A stretch of 64,000 bases of DNA from Nocardia paucivorans NBRC 100373 (lineage in GTDB: Bacteria > Actinomycetota > Actinomycetes > Mycobacteriales > Mycobacteriaceae). The translations under genes were made by a program, and so were the position numbers. Below the pieces are notes generated by a model. It searched no databases. It was not told the origin of the DNA and saw only the letters and a list, made by a program, of their open reading frames with translations. The stretch spans positions 62,001-126,000 of the forward strand of contig NZ_BAGE01000058.1 of NCBI RefSeq assembly GCF_000308675.1, given 5' to 3'. This document shows positions 21,495 to 30,810 of this stretch, piece after piece. How positions within the stretch are numbered: position 1 is the stretch's first letter; each line of letters begins with the position of its first letter.

Positions 21495-22916
21495 TCAAAG
21501 GCCGGTATCGAGTGTGGACAGATAGGATCCGGGCGCCGGGAGGAGGCGCCGACCGTTGAGCAGGACACGGACCCCGATACGTCCGGTGGGAGTGGTGTGG
21601 GGAGCCTCGACAGCAATCGATGTGTTCACCGGAAGCGCAAGGAACTGGGTGGCGAACGGCATTGATTCCGACAGGTCCCGGATACTTCGCGCGGACCACT
21701 CCCCATGGTCGTGATCACGCAGGCAGCACACCATCCAGCCGGATGAGGCCGGATCGCCGGTTTCCCCGCGGGTGAGTAGCAGCGCGGAAATCGTTTCGTC
21801 CACGCATTCGGCGACGGCCGCATACCGGTCCTCGGTCGGAAAATCCAACCGGTGGGTCAGGCCGAGGCCTGCCGCGACTTCTTTCTGATACCACAGATCG
21901 CGCAGGGTCTGCTCGACGTGCTCCTCCCATCGGTCGGTGTCGACGCGTTCCAGTAGCCCCAGCATCCCGTCGGGTCGTTCGACGATGCGCAGGATTCGTC
22001 CGCCGATCCGGACCGTTTGGCCCGGTTCGAAACGAGTTCCCGCGGCAAGGGAATCCTGCAGATCGTCCAGAATCAACTCCACCAGTGATTCCGATATGCC
22101 CGGTATGACCGGCTCGGTGATTCGGGCGACGATCTCGGGATGCCCGTGTTGATTGCCGATCGTCGTGCGATACAGGCCTTCTCCGAACCGGTGGATCGCA
22201 AAACTCGCCCCAGGCGTCGTAGCGATCAATGTTTCGATGGATTCGGGTTCCGGGCCGAAACGCATACCGTCGTCCGGGGTCAGCATCGCGCCCTGATAGC
22301 TCACACCGGCCACGACACCACCGGTCGCATCACCCCGGAACCGGTCGATGATCACTCCGGTTTCCGGTGGCAGAGCAAGGAATTGAGTGACGAACGGGAG
22401 CGACTCCGACACCTGGAACAGGTCCATGGCCGACCATTCCGAATGGTCGTGCTCATCCCCGCAACCGATCGCCCACATACCGTGTTGCGGTGAGTCCGGC
22501 CCCAAGCGGGTGAGGCTCAACATCGAGGCTTCGAATGCACACGGTTGCCCGATCGCGATATCGTCCTCGGCGACGGAGTCCGGTTCTTTCGGCAGATCCA
22601 GCTTTTCGGCCGCATCGATCTGATACCACACATCGTTCAGCGCCTGATCGACATGTTCTTCCCAGATTTCCGCGCCGACGCGCTCCTCGAGCCCGAGTGT
22701 TCGATCAGCGCGTTCGATGATCCGCAGAGACCGCCATCCGATCCCGATTGTCTCCCCGGGCGCGAAACGCATACCTTCCGCCACTGCGTTCTCGAGGTGG
22801 TCCAAAATCCAACCCACTATGTTGGGGGATGTCGGTTCGTCTTCGAAAACCAGCGTGAACTCGGGGTGATCGGAGTCGACACAGGTTGCGGTACGGAAGA
22901 TCTGCACTCGTGCCAT
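21495..22916 (-). CDS. Protein with two tandem Imm33-like halves
   Basis: 473 residues from ATG 22916 (the frame opens at 22952). It is an internal duplication: 'RFAPGETIGIGWRSLRIIER' is echoed by 'RFEPGQTVRIGGRILRIVER', 'WEEHVDQALNDVWYQ' by 'WEEHVEQTLRDLWYQ', and 'ESLPFVTQFLALPPETGVII' by 'ESMPFATQFLALPVNTSIAV'. The motif 'MWAIGCGDEHDHSEW' / 'WMVCCLRDHDHGEW' and the following segment resemble Imm33/DUF2185 domains, which occur as polymorphic-toxin immunity proteins. No toxin gene is adjacent. There is no signal or membrane segment, so it is cytoplasmic. The assignment to Imm33 is tentative. Confidence 0.75.
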   Translation of the reverse strand: MARVQIFRTATCVDSDHPEFTLVFEDEPTSPNIVGWILDHLENAVAEGMRFAPGETIGIGWRSLRIIERADRTLGLEERVGAEIWEEHVDQALNDVWYQIDAAEKLDLPKEPDSVAEDDIAIGQPCAFEASMLSLTRLGPDSPQHGMWAIGCGDEHDHSEWSAMDLFQVSESLPFVTQFLALPPETGVIIDRFRGDATGGVVAGVSYQGAMLTPDDGMRFGPEPESIETLIATTPGASFAIHRFGEGLYRTTIGNQHGHPEIVARITEPVIPGISESLVELILDDLQDSLAAGTRFEPGQTVRIGGRILRIVERPDGMLGLLERVDTDRWEEHVEQTLRDLWYQKEVAAGLGLTHRLDFPTEDRYAAVAECVDETISALLLTRGETGDPASSGWMVCCLRDHDHGEWSARSIRDLSESMPFATQFLALPVNTSIAVEAPHTTPTGRIGVRVLLNGRRLLPAPGSYLSTLDTGL

Positions 22917-23380
22917 TCCAACATCAATCCTGCGCCCCCGCAGCCCGACCATGGAAGGACGCCCCTACCGCGACCCCGCCTTCGACCTGAAACATCGCAG
23001 CGCGCCGATGACGGATGCGCTGCGGCCGTGTGCCCGAACCGGGCCTCGATCCGTACCTGCCACTGGCCGAAACCGAGCAGTCCCCGATTGCTCTTGTGCC
23101 GGAGGTCGGACTCGAGTACCTCCGCGGACACCGTCTTCCCCACGCGCTGCAGATACCTCCGACGTAACCGCCATACCGCGTCCAGAGCAAGTATCCACGC
23201 GACCATGCCCAGCATCGCGCTCACCGGGAGAAACAGCACCATGGCAATCTCGGAACCGGTCGCCTCGGCGATAGCGAGACCCAAATTCAACGCACCGGTC
23301 ATGAACCCCAACGCCGCCGCGGGCACGCCCAGCGTCCACACCAGTGCCATCGACCCGAGCAGCTCCCGAGACCGTGCCAT
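22817..23380 (-). CDS. Small membrane protein with two transmembrane helices
   Basis: ATG 23380 follows GAGGAG by a few bases. Two or three hydrophobic stretches lie in the first ~85 residues ('SMALVWTLGVPAAALGFMTG', 'IAMVLFLPVSAMLGMVAWIL'). A soluble part then begins 'RVGKTVSAEVLESDLRHKSN' and 'GQWQVRIEARFG'. Beyond that the sequence turns into low-complexity Arg/Gly and overlaps the next gene by 100 bases, which is unusual. The true C-terminus may lie in another frame ending at 22924 ('MFQVEGGVAVGASFHGRAAG'), implying a frameshift or sequencing error near 23010. Function unknown. Confidence 0.6.
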   Translation of the reverse strand: MARSRELLGSMALVWTLGVPAAALGFMTGALNLGLAIAEATGSEIAMVLFLPVSAMLGMVAWILALDAVWRLRRRYLQRVGKTVSAEVLESDLRHKSNRGLLGFGQWQVRIEARFGHTAAAHPSSARCDVSGRRRGRGRGVLPWSGCGGAGLMLEWHECRSSVPQPVSTPITPSSRWFSKTNRHPPT

Positions 23381-23469
23381 ATCAACTCCTCGCGCTCGAG
23401 CGGCCGTCGGCCCAACCCCGATCGATGGGCCCACCGGCGGCCGCCGGTGTCCGGGGGTGATCTCGTGCC

Positions 23470-24084
23470 TTATGAAAGCCGAGCGCCCGCCGCTACCAGG
23501 GCCTGATGCAGGGTGTCGGCCCACTGGGCGACGATCTCCTTGCGGCGGGCCGAATCGTCGGTGAGCACATCGGCCAGCCCCAGTCCTCGAGCCAGGTCGA
23601 GGGTGGCCTGCACGAGTCGGTGCACGACCGGGTCGGAGTCGTCCACGCCGAGGGCCTCAACGGCGCGGCGGTGGGCGCCACGACCGAACCGGGCCTCCAG
23701 AGGGACTATGCGTTCCCGGAGCGCCGGATCGGCGGCGGCATGGGTCCATACCTGGAGGGCCGCCTTGAACAGCGGACTGGTGTAGGACTCGACCAGACCG
23801 GTGACCACCGCTTCGGTTCGGGCCCTGCCGGTGGCGGTGACCGCATTGACCAGAGCCTGTTCGGTTCGGGTGTCGAACATGTAGGTCAATGCCGCGGTGA
23901 TGAGGTCTTCCCGGGTGGGGAAGTGGTGTTGGGCGGCACCGCGCGAGACCCCGGCCCGTTCCGCAACCACCGCGACCGTGGCCGCCGACCAACCCATTTC
24001 GGCCAAACAGTCGATGGTCGCCTCGAGCAACCGCTGCCGGGTGGCCCGGCTGCGATCCTGTTTGGGTTCGTTCGATATCGCCAT
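23470..24084 (-). CDS. TetR-family regulator of the acyl-CoA carboxylase operon
   Basis: 204 residues. Helix-turn-helix: 'ATRQRLLEATIDCLAEMGWS', 'AATVAVVAERAGVSRGAAQH', 'HFPTREDLITAAL'. The C-terminal domain ('DPVVHRLVQATLDLARGLGL') matches TetR regulators found with acyl-CoA catabolic operons. It starts 7 bases after the enoyl-CoA hydratase stop and is the last gene of the operon. The likely operator is the CAAGCA/TGCTTG palindrome 8.5 kb upstream, before the first gene, and an acyl-CoA intermediate is the likely inducer. Both points are inferred. Confidence 0.88.
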   Translation of the reverse strand: MAISNEPKQDRSRATRQRLLEATIDCLAEMGWSAATVAVVAERAGVSRGAAQHHFPTREDLITAALTYMFDTRTEQALVNAVTATGRARTEAVVTGLVESYTSPLFKAALQVWTHAAADPALRERIVPLEARFGRGAHRRAVEALGVDDSDPVVHRLVQATLDLARGLGLADVLTDDSARRKEIVAQWADTLHQALVAAGARLS

Positions 24085-24091
24085 AGCGCGC

Positions 24092-24871
24092 CTATTGTGC
24101 CCAGGTGGGGGGACGTTTCTGCAAAAAGGCGGTCGCGCCCTCGATCACCTCGGGGGTGCCGAAGAACCTGCCGGAACGCGCCGCCAGTTCCTCGGCGCAG
24201 CGATCGAATTCGGCCAGGATCGCGGCGGTGGTGAGACGTTTGCTCTCGGCCAGGCCCTGCGGGGATCCCTTACGGAGTTCGGCGCGCAGCCGTGCCACCT
24301 CGGCGGCCGGGTCGTCGACGGCGAGGGTTATCAGACCGATCCGGGCGGCGGTATCGGCGTCGAATTTCTCACCGGTCAGGAAGTAACGGTCGGCGGCGCG
24401 CGGGTCCATCCGCGGCAGCAGGGTCAGGGAGATGACGAACGGCGCGAGGCCGAGCCGGGCCTCGGTGAGGGCGAAACTGCTGTCGCGGCCGGCGACGACG
24501 ATATCGCAGGCCGCCACAATTCCCATACCACCGGCCCGAACATTGCCGTCGATCTGCGCGAGCACCGGTTTCGGCAGTTCCAGGACCGCCCGCAGCAACC
24601 GCACCATCCATCGGGTGCGTTGGTCGGCGGCGACGGCCGGGTCGGCGTCCACCGCCTCCTTCAGGTCCGCACCGGCGCAGAAGGTGTTGCCGGTGTGGGT
24701 GAGCACCACCCCGCGCACCGCCGGATCGGCGGCGGCTCGCTCCAACCCGTCGAGCAGTTCGGTGACCAGCCGGGAGGAGATGGCGTTGCGGTTGTGCGGG
24801 GAGTCCAGAGTGAGGGTGGCGAAGCCGTCGGCGACCGTGTAGCGGACGAACGGGCCGGTGGTATCGGTCAT
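24092..24871 (-). CDS. Enoyl-CoA hydratase/isomerase family protein
   Basis: 259 residues, crotonase fold. The oxyanion-hole strands are present: 'GVVLTHTGNTFCAGADLKEA' and 'DGNVRAGGMGIVAACDIVVA'. The second catalytic position reads 'FALTEARLGLAPFVIS', with Glu in place as in hydratases, and 'FLTGEKFDADTAARIGLI' is typical of the family. In gene order it corresponds to echA7 of M. tuberculosis. In leucine-type pathways such an enzyme hydrates the unsaturated product of the carboxylase (3-methylglutaconyl-CoA). The acyl-CoA dehydrogenase gene lies 11 bases upstream. Confidence 0.9.
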   Translation of the reverse strand: MTDTTGPFVRYTVADGFATLTLDSPHNRNAISSRLVTELLDGLERAAADPAVRGVVLTHTGNTFCAGADLKEAVDADPAVAADQRTRWMVRLLRAVLELPKPVLAQIDGNVRAGGMGIVAACDIVVAGRDSSFALTEARLGLAPFVISLTLLPRMDPRAADRYFLTGEKFDADTAARIGLITLAVDDPAAEVARLRAELRKGSPQGLAESKRLTTAAILAEFDRCAEELAARSGRFFGTPEVIEGATAFLQKRPPTWAQ

Positions 24872-24882
24872 GGTCGCTCCGA

Positions 24883-26043
24883 TCAGTACGACTTCGGCAG
24901 GCCCAGCGAATGCTGGGCCACGAAGTTGAGCACCATCTCCCGACTGACCGGGGCGATACGGGCGATACGGGCCGCGGCGAGCATGGAGGCCAGACCGTAT
25001 TCGGCGGTCAGTCCGGCGCCGCCGTGGGTCTGGATGGCCTGATCGAGGGCCTTGATACTTGCCTCCCCGGCAGCGTATTTGGCCATATTCGCCGCCTCCG
25101 CGGCGCTCATCTCGTCACCTGCGTCGTAGAGGGTGGCGGCCTTCTGCATCATCAGCTTGGCCATCTCCAGTTCCACCTTCACCGCCGCCAGCGGATGCGC
25201 GATGCCCTGGTGCGCGCCGATCGGGGTCTTCCATACGGCGCGTTCCTTGGCGTATTCGACGGCCCGGTCGAGGGCGTAGCGGCCGAGACCGACAGCCATG
25301 GCCGCGCCCATGATGCGTTCCGGATTCAGACCCGCGAACAGCTGCATCAACGCGGCGTCCTCTTTGCCGACCAGGGCGTTGGCGGGCAGACGGACATCAT
25401 CGAGGAACAAGGTGAACTGGTGGTCCGGTTCGATGATGTCCATCTCCTGCGGCGTCTTCACGAAACCGGGCGCGTCGGTGGGCACGATGAACAGGGCGGG
25501 CTTGAGCTTGCCGGTTTTGTGGTCCTCGGTGCGGGATACGATCAGCACCGCCTCGGCCTGATCCACACCGGAGATGAAGATCTTGCGGCCGTTGAGGACC
25601 CACTCGTCACCGTCACGGCGAGCGGTGGTGGTGATCTGATGCGAGTTGGAACCCGCGTCGGGTTCGGTGATGCCGAAGACCATCTTGGCGGAGCCGTCGG
25701 CGAGTTTGGGCAACCAGGTGGCCTTCTGCTCGTCGGTGCCGTACCGGGAGATGATGGTGCCGCAGATCGCCGGGGACACCACCATGAGCAGCAGCCCCGC
25801 GCCCTGGGCGGACAACTCCTCCATCACCAGCGCCAACTCGTATATCCCGGCACCACCACCGCCGTACTCCTCCGGCAGGTTCACGCCCAGGAAGCCGAGC
25901 TTGCCGGCTTCCGCCCACAATTCGGTGAGCGGTTCGTTGCGGCGCGCCCGCGGCAGCACATAGTCACGGTAGTTGTACTTGGCGGCCAGGTCGGCGACGG
26001 CGGCCCGTAGCTGTTTACGTTCTTCGGATTCGATGAAGCTCAT
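24883..26043 (-). CDS. Acyl-CoA dehydrogenase (fadE12-like)
   Basis: 386-residue FAD enzyme that puts the alpha-beta double bond into an acyl-CoA. Motifs in order: 'GVNLPEEYGGGGAGIYELAL', 'KMVFGITEPDAGSNSHQITT' (flavin contact), 'WVLNGRKIFISG', 'ERIMGAAMAVGLGRYALDRA', 'QTHGGAGLTAEYGLASMLAA'. The start is ATG 26043, two bases after the carboxylase stop; the open frame upstream is spurious. It is the second dehydrogenase of the operon. Its position matches fadE12. The preferred chain length cannot be read from the sequence. Confidence 0.92.
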   Translation of the reverse strand: MSFIESEERKQLRAAVADLAAKYNYRDYVLPRARRNEPLTELWAEAGKLGFLGVNLPEEYGGGGAGIYELALVMEELSAQGAGLLLMVVSPAICGTIISRYGTDEQKATWLPKLADGSAKMVFGITEPDAGSNSHQITTTARRDGDEWVLNGRKIFISGVDQAEAVLIVSRTEDHKTGKLKPALFIVPTDAPGFVKTPQEMDIIEPDHQFTLFLDDVRLPANALVGKEDAALMQLFAGLNPERIMGAAMAVGLGRYALDRAVEYAKERAVWKTPIGAHQGIAHPLAAVKVELEMAKLMMQKAATLYDAGDEMSAAEAANMAKYAAGEASIKALDQAIQTHGGAGLTAEYGLASMLAAARIARIAPVSREMVLNFVAQHSLGLPKSY

Positions 26044-26045
26044 GA

Positions 26046-28067
26046 TTACTCCTGTATTCCATCCGTGGGTTCCACCACGGCGAGGACGGTGCCGACATCG
26101 ACCTGCGAGCCGACGGAAACATTGACGGCGGTGAGCACACCCGCGGTGGGGGCGGTGATGGTGTGTTCCATCTTCATCGCCTCCAGCCACAGAATCGGCT
26201 GTCCCGCCGAGACGGTGCTACCCACCTCGGCGCCCACCCGGATCACGCTGCCCGGCATGGGGGCCAGCAGTGATCCGGTGGCCACCTGATCGGCGGGGTC
26301 GGTGAAACGCGGTAACCGGCGCACACTCACCGGGCCCAATGGCGAATCCACACACACCAGATCGCCGTATCGGGCCACCGTGAACCGCCGCCGGACCGGA
26401 CCGTGTGGCCCGGGAACCGCGAGTACCACCGTGTCGGGGCCGACTTCGACCGGTTCGAGACCCTCGAAACCGTCCACCACCACACCGTTGCGGGTGAACC
26501 GGTAGGCGACCTCGTGTTTTCCGGTGGTCCGACTCTCGTAGGACTTGCGCTGCGACTGCGAGGGCAGATTGCGCCAGCCGCTCGGGGCCCGGCCCAGGAC
26601 CCGGGCCGCCGCGCGGTTGGCCGCGGCATCGGCGAGGGCGGCGGCCACCACCGACAGCGCCTCCTGCGCCTCCGACACCACCGGCGCGGACAGGGCACTC
26701 AGGTCGTGGGTGGTGAAGAACGCGGTATCGGTGTCACCGGCCAGGAACGCCGGATGCCGCAGCACCCGAACCAGGAGGTCGCGGTTGGTGACCAGGCCGT
26801 GGATGCGGGCGCGATGCAGCGCCGCGGCCAACAATCGAGCGGCTTCGTCGCGGGTGCGGCCGTAGGAGACGATTTTGGCCAGCATGGGGTCGTAGTGCAC
26901 CCCCATCGCCGAACCGGACACCACACCGCTGTCGAGCCGCACACCGGGACGGGGCGGAATATCGAATTCCGTTGTCACCGAAGGTATATCGATGAGGTGT
27001 ACGGTTCCGCTCTGCGGTTGCCAATCCTGGGCGGGGTCTTCGGCGTAGAGGCGGACCTCGATCGAATGTCCCCGCGTGGGAGGCGGTTCGGCTGCCAATG
27101 CGGCACCCTGGGCGATTTCCAGTTGCAGTTGCACCAGATCCAGGCCGGTGGTGCATTCGGTGACCGGATGTTCCACCTGTAGCCGAGTGTTCATCTCCAG
27201 GAAGAAGAATTCCCCCATCTCGTCGGCCAGGAATTCGACGGTGCCCGCACCGGTGTAACCGATGGCGGCGGCCGCTTTGCGGGCGGCCTCGAACAGCCGG
27301 TCCCGCATATCGCGGCCGATCCGCTCGACCAGCGGTGAGGGTGCTTCTTCGAGAACTTTTTGGTGCCGGCGTTGGATCGAGCACTCCCGCTCGCCGAGCG
27401 CCCAGATGGTGCCGTGTGTATCGGCCAGCACCTGCACCTCGATATGGCGACCGGTCTCCAGGTAGCGTTCGCAGAACACCGTCGGGTCGCCGAACGCCGA
27501 TTCCGCCTCTCGCCGCGCGGCCTCGAGTTGCGCGGGGAGTTCGGCCAGGTCGCGTACCACACGCATACCCCGACCACCACCGCCGGCCGATGCCTTGATC
27601 AGCACGGGAAGCAGATCCGCGGTGACCTCGTCCGGGTCCAATTCGGCCAGGACCGGAACCCCGGCGGCGTCCATCATCTTCTTGGCCGCGACCTTGGACC
27701 CCATCTCCTCGATGGCGGTCGGCGGCGGCCCCACCCACACCAGACCGGCATCCTGCACCGCACGGGCGAATCCGGCGTTCTCGGAGAGGAAGCCGTAGCC
27801 GGGGTGGATCGCGTCCGCTCCGGTGGCCCGCGCGGCCTCGATGAGCAGGTCGGCCCGCAGATAGGTTTGCGCGGGTGTGTTGCCCGGCAGCCGAACGGCG
27901 GCATCCGCCTCCGCCACATGTGGGGAATCGGCATCGGCGTCGGAATACACCGCAACGGCGCCCAGGCCCATGCGCCGGCAGGTCGCGAAAACCCGTCGGG
28001 CTATCTCGCCGCGATTGGCGACCAGAACATTGGTGATGAGCTGTGAATCGGTCACGGCCGGCCTCAC
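26046..28067 (-). CDS. accA2: Acyl-CoA carboxylase alpha subunit (biotin carboxylase plus biotin carrier)
   Basis: 673 residues. The N-terminal biotin-carboxylase domain has 'LVANRGEIARRVFATCRRMG', the ATP-grasp loop 'KASAGGGGRGMRVV', 'ECSIQRRHQKVLEE' and 'FFFLEMNTRLQVEHPVTE'. A linker domain and a C-terminal carrier domain follow; the biotin acceptor is Lys632 in 'EAMKMEH'. It carboxylates biotin with bicarbonate and ATP and passes CO2 to the AccD subunit encoded just upstream (GTGA overlap of 4 bases). The symbol rests on gene order equal to M. tuberculosis Rv0973c; a methylcrotonyl- or geranyl-type acyl-CoA is the probable substrate. Confidence 0.93.
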   Translation of the reverse strand: MRPAVTDSQLITNVLVANRGEIARRVFATCRRMGLGAVAVYSDADADSPHVAEADAAVRLPGNTPAQTYLRADLLIEAARATGADAIHPGYGFLSENAGFARAVQDAGLVWVGPPPTAIEEMGSKVAAKKMMDAAGVPVLAELDPDEVTADLLPVLIKASAGGGGRGMRVVRDLAELPAQLEAARREAESAFGDPTVFCERYLETGRHIEVQVLADTHGTIWALGERECSIQRRHQKVLEEAPSPLVERIGRDMRDRLFEAARKAAAAIGYTGAGTVEFLADEMGEFFFLEMNTRLQVEHPVTECTTGLDLVQLQLEIAQGAALAAEPPPTRGHSIEVRLYAEDPAQDWQPQSGTVHLIDIPSVTTEFDIPPRPGVRLDSGVVSGSAMGVHYDPMLAKIVSYGRTRDEAARLLAAALHRARIHGLVTNRDLLVRVLRHPAFLAGDTDTAFFTTHDLSALSAPVVSEAQEALSVVAAALADAAANRAAARVLGRAPSGWRNLPSQSQRKSYESRTTGKHEVAYRFTRNGVVVDGFEGLEPVEVGPDTVVLAVPGPHGPVRRRFTVARYGDLVCVDSPLGPVSVRRLPRFTDPADQVATGSLLAPMPGSVIRVGAEVGSTVSAGQPILWLEAMKMEHTITAPTAGVLTAVNVSVGSQVDVGTVLAVVEPTDGIQE

Positions 28068-29662
28068 ATTCGGAAGACGCCGAAGCCCTCGGCACCCTGG
28101 ATCGGAGCGGTGTGGATGGCCGACAGGGCCATACCCAACACCGTTCGGGTATCGCGCGGATCGATGACCCCGTCGTCGTACAGTCGCCCGGACATGAACA
28201 TGGCCAGCGATTCGGCCTCGATCTGCGCTTCCACCATGGCCCGCATGGCGGCGTCGGCCTCCTCGTCGAACGCCTGCCCTCGGGCCTCGGCGGCGGCGCG
28301 GCCGACAATGGAGATGACACCCGCGAGCTGCGCACCCCCCATTACCGCGGATTTCGCGCTGGGCCAGGCGAAGACGAAACGGGGATCATAGGCGCGACCG
28401 CACATACCGTAATGTCCGGCGCCATAGGAGGCGCCCATGAGCACCGAGATATGCGGGACCTTCGAATTGGAGACGGCGTTGATCATCATCGCGCCATGTT
28501 TGATGATGCCCTTCTGCTCGTACTCCTTGCCGACCATATAGCCGGTGGTGTTGTGCAGGAACAGCAGCGGTGTATCGGTTCGGTTGGCCAACTGGATGAA
28601 CTGGGCCGCCTTCTGCGATTCCTCGGAGAACAACACCCCGCGGGCATTGGCCAGAATGCCGATCGGGTAACCGTGTAATTCCGCCCAGCCGGTGACCAGA
28701 CTGGAACCGTAGAGCGGTTTGAATTCGTCGAAATCGGAGCCGTCGACGATCCGGGCGATCACCTCACGCGGATCGAACGGAATCTTCAGATCCGGCGGCA
28801 CGATTCCGAGCAGCTCTTCGGCGTCGTACAGCGGCTCCCGGACATCGGCGCGTGGCGCCGGGCCCTGTTTGCGCCAGTTCAACCGTTTGACGATCCGGCG
28901 GCCGATGCGGATGGCGTCCTGTTCGTCGAGCGCGTAGTAGTCGGCCAGCCCGGACACCCGGGCGTGCATATCGGCGCCACCGAGCGATTCGTCGTCGGAT
29001 TCCTCACCGGTGGCCATCTTGACCAGCGGCGGGCCGCCGAGGAACACCTTGGAGCGTTCCTTGATCATCACCACGTGGTCGGACATGCCGGGGATGTACG
29101 CGCCACCGGCGGTGGAGTTGCCGAAAACCAATGCGATGGTGGGGATACCGGCCGCCGACGCCTGGGTGAGATCGCGAAACATGCGGCCGCCCGGCACGAA
29201 AACTTCCTTCTGCGTGGGCAGATCGGCGCCACCGGATTCGACCAGGGAGATCACCGGAAGCCGGTTCTCTCGGACGATATCGTTGGCGCGCAACGTTTTC
29301 CGTAGTGTCCAAGGGTTGGAGGTGCCGCCGCGCACGGTCGGGTCGGGCGCGACGATCATGCATTCCACGCCCTCCACCACACCGATACCGGTGACCGTGC
29401 TCGCACCCACCTGGAACTCGCTGCCCCAGGCGGCCAGTGGGCACAGCTCCAGAAACGGCGAATCCTCGTCGATGAGCAGTTCGATCCGTTCCCGCGCGGT
29501 GAGTTTGCCGCGTTTGCGGTGCCGGGCCAGTTTATCCGGGCCACCGCCGGCGATGACCTTGGCGAATTCGGCGTCCAGTTCGGCGAGTTTGGCGGTCATG
29601 GCCTCGGCCGCGGCGCGGTACTCGGGCGAATCGGTGTCCAGGGTGCTGCGTAGTGTCGTCAC
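28064..29662 (-). CDS. accD2: Acyl-CoA carboxylase beta subunit (carboxyltransferase)
   Basis: 532 residues from GTG 29662, which overlaps the preceding fadE stop as GTGA. Carboxyltransferase marks: 'KLTARERIELLIDEDSPFLE', 'GSEFQVGASTVTGIGVVEG', 'VESGGADLPTQKEVFVPGGR', 'ALVFGNSTAGGAYIPGMSDH', 'FLHNTTGYMVGKEYEQKGII' and 'ISVLMGASYGAGHYGMCGRA'. The last two are typical of methylcrotonyl/geranyl-CoA carboxylase beta subunits and less like propionyl-CoA enzymes (AccD5). It forms a complex with the AccA encoded next. The symbol comes from the conserved operon order (Rv0974c). Confidence 0.93.
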   Translation of the reverse strand: MTTLRSTLDTDSPEYRAAAEAMTAKLAELDAEFAKVIAGGGPDKLARHRKRGKLTARERIELLIDEDSPFLELCPLAAWGSEFQVGASTVTGIGVVEGVECMIVAPDPTVRGGTSNPWTLRKTLRANDIVRENRLPVISLVESGGADLPTQKEVFVPGGRMFRDLTQASAAGIPTIALVFGNSTAGGAYIPGMSDHVVMIKERSKVFLGGPPLVKMATGEESDDESLGGADMHARVSGLADYYALDEQDAIRIGRRIVKRLNWRKQGPAPRADVREPLYDAEELLGIVPPDLKIPFDPREVIARIVDGSDFDEFKPLYGSSLVTGWAELHGYPIGILANARGVLFSEESQKAAQFIQLANRTDTPLLFLHNTTGYMVGKEYEQKGIIKHGAMMINAVSNSKVPHISVLMGASYGAGHYGMCGRAYDPRFVFAWPSAKSAVMGGAQLAGVISIVGRAAAEARGQAFDEEADAAMRAMVEAQIEAESLAMFMSGRLYDDGVIDPRDTRTVLGMALSAIHTAPIQGAEGFGVFRM

Positions 29663-30810
29663 GGTTGGTATCCCAATCGTTTGGCGGCCAGGCCGGTGAG
29701 GATTTCGGTGGTTCCGCCGCCGATCCCGAGAATCCGCATATCCCGGTACTGGCGTTCCACCTCGGACTCGCGCATATAACCGAGCCCGCCGAACAGTTGC
29801 ACCGCCTGGTTTGCCACCCATTCGCCGGCCTCGACGGCGGTGTTCTTGGCAAAGCACACCTCGGCGATCAGATCGGTTTCTCCGGCCGCGGCGCGGGCAG
29901 CCACCTCGCGGGTGTAGACACGGGCGACATCGATACGGCGGGCCATCTCGGTGACGGTGTTCTGCACCGCCTGTCGACCGATCAACGGGCGGCCGAATGT
30001 CTCCCGGTTGCGCACCCACTCCAGGGTGAGGTCCAGACAGCGCTGCGCGCTCGAATACGCCTGCACCGCCAGACCGACGCGTTCGCTGACGAAGGCCGCG
30101 GCGATCTGGGCGAACCCGGAGTTCTCCGGACCCACCAGATTCGCTACCGGAACCCGCACGTCCTGATAGGACAATTCGGCGGTATCGGAGGCGCGCCAAC
30201 CCATTTTGTCCAGTTTGCGGCTCACCGTGAACCCGGGCGTGCCGCGTTCCACCACCAGCAGTGAGATACCGGCGGCACCCTCCCCGCCGGTGCGTACGGC
30301 GGTCACCACGAAATCGGCGCGGCAGCCGGAGGTGATGTAGGTCTTGGCGCCATTGACGATGTAGTGGTCGCCGTCGCGACGCGCGGTGGTGGTGAGATGT
30401 CCGACATCGGAGCCACCGCCGGGCTCGGTGATGGCCAGCGAGCCGATCTTCTCCCCGGCCAGGGTCGGTTTCACCCAACGCTCGATCTGCGCGGAATCAC
30501 CGGCGGCGATGAGATGTGGAACCGCGATTCCGCAGGTGAACAGGGAGGCGAACACTCCGCCGGAGGCCCCGGCCTGGTGCATCTCCTCGCAGACGATCGT
30601 CGCGTCGATACCGTTGCCCCCGGCGCCGCCCACCTGTTCGGGAAATTGGATGCCGAGCAGTCCGAGCTCCCCGGCCTTCTTGTGCAGTTCCCGCGGGATC
30701 TCGCCGGCCTGCTCCCAGTCGTCCAGGTGGGGCAGGATCTCACGTTCCACGAACCCGCGGACGGTGGCGCGTAGTTCGCGCCGCTCCGGGGTGTTCCACA
30801 CAGTGCTCAC
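29659..30810 (-). CDS. Acyl-CoA dehydrogenase (fadE13-like)
   Basis: 383 residues from GTG 30810, overlapping the AtuA-like gene stop as GTGA. Motifs: 'LLGIQFPEQVGGAGGNGIDA', 'KIGSLAITEPGGGSDVGHLT', 'YIVNGAKTYITSG', 'ERVGLAVQAYSSAQRCLDLT' and 'VQLFGGLGYMRESEVERQYR', the last being the C-terminal region of short-chain and isovaleryl-type enzymes. Two dehydrogenases around one carboxylase suggest two oxidation steps in the same pathway, or different chain lengths. Position matches fadE13 (Rv0975c). Confidence 0.92.
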   Translation of the reverse strand: MSTVWNTPERRELRATVRGFVEREILPHLDDWEQAGEIPRELHKKAGELGLLGIQFPEQVGGAGGNGIDATIVCEEMHQAGASGGVFASLFTCGIAVPHLIAAGDSAQIERWVKPTLAGEKIGSLAITEPGGGSDVGHLTTTARRDGDHYIVNGAKTYITSGCRADFVVTAVRTGGEGAAGISLLVVERGTPGFTVSRKLDKMGWRASDTAELSYQDVRVPVANLVGPENSGFAQIAAAFVSERVGLAVQAYSSAQRCLDLTLEWVRNRETFGRPLIGRQAVQNTVTEMARRIDVARVYTREVAARAAAGETDLIAEVCFAKNTAVEAGEWVANQAVQLFGGLGYMRESEVERQYRDMRILGIGGGTTEILTGLAAKRLGYQP

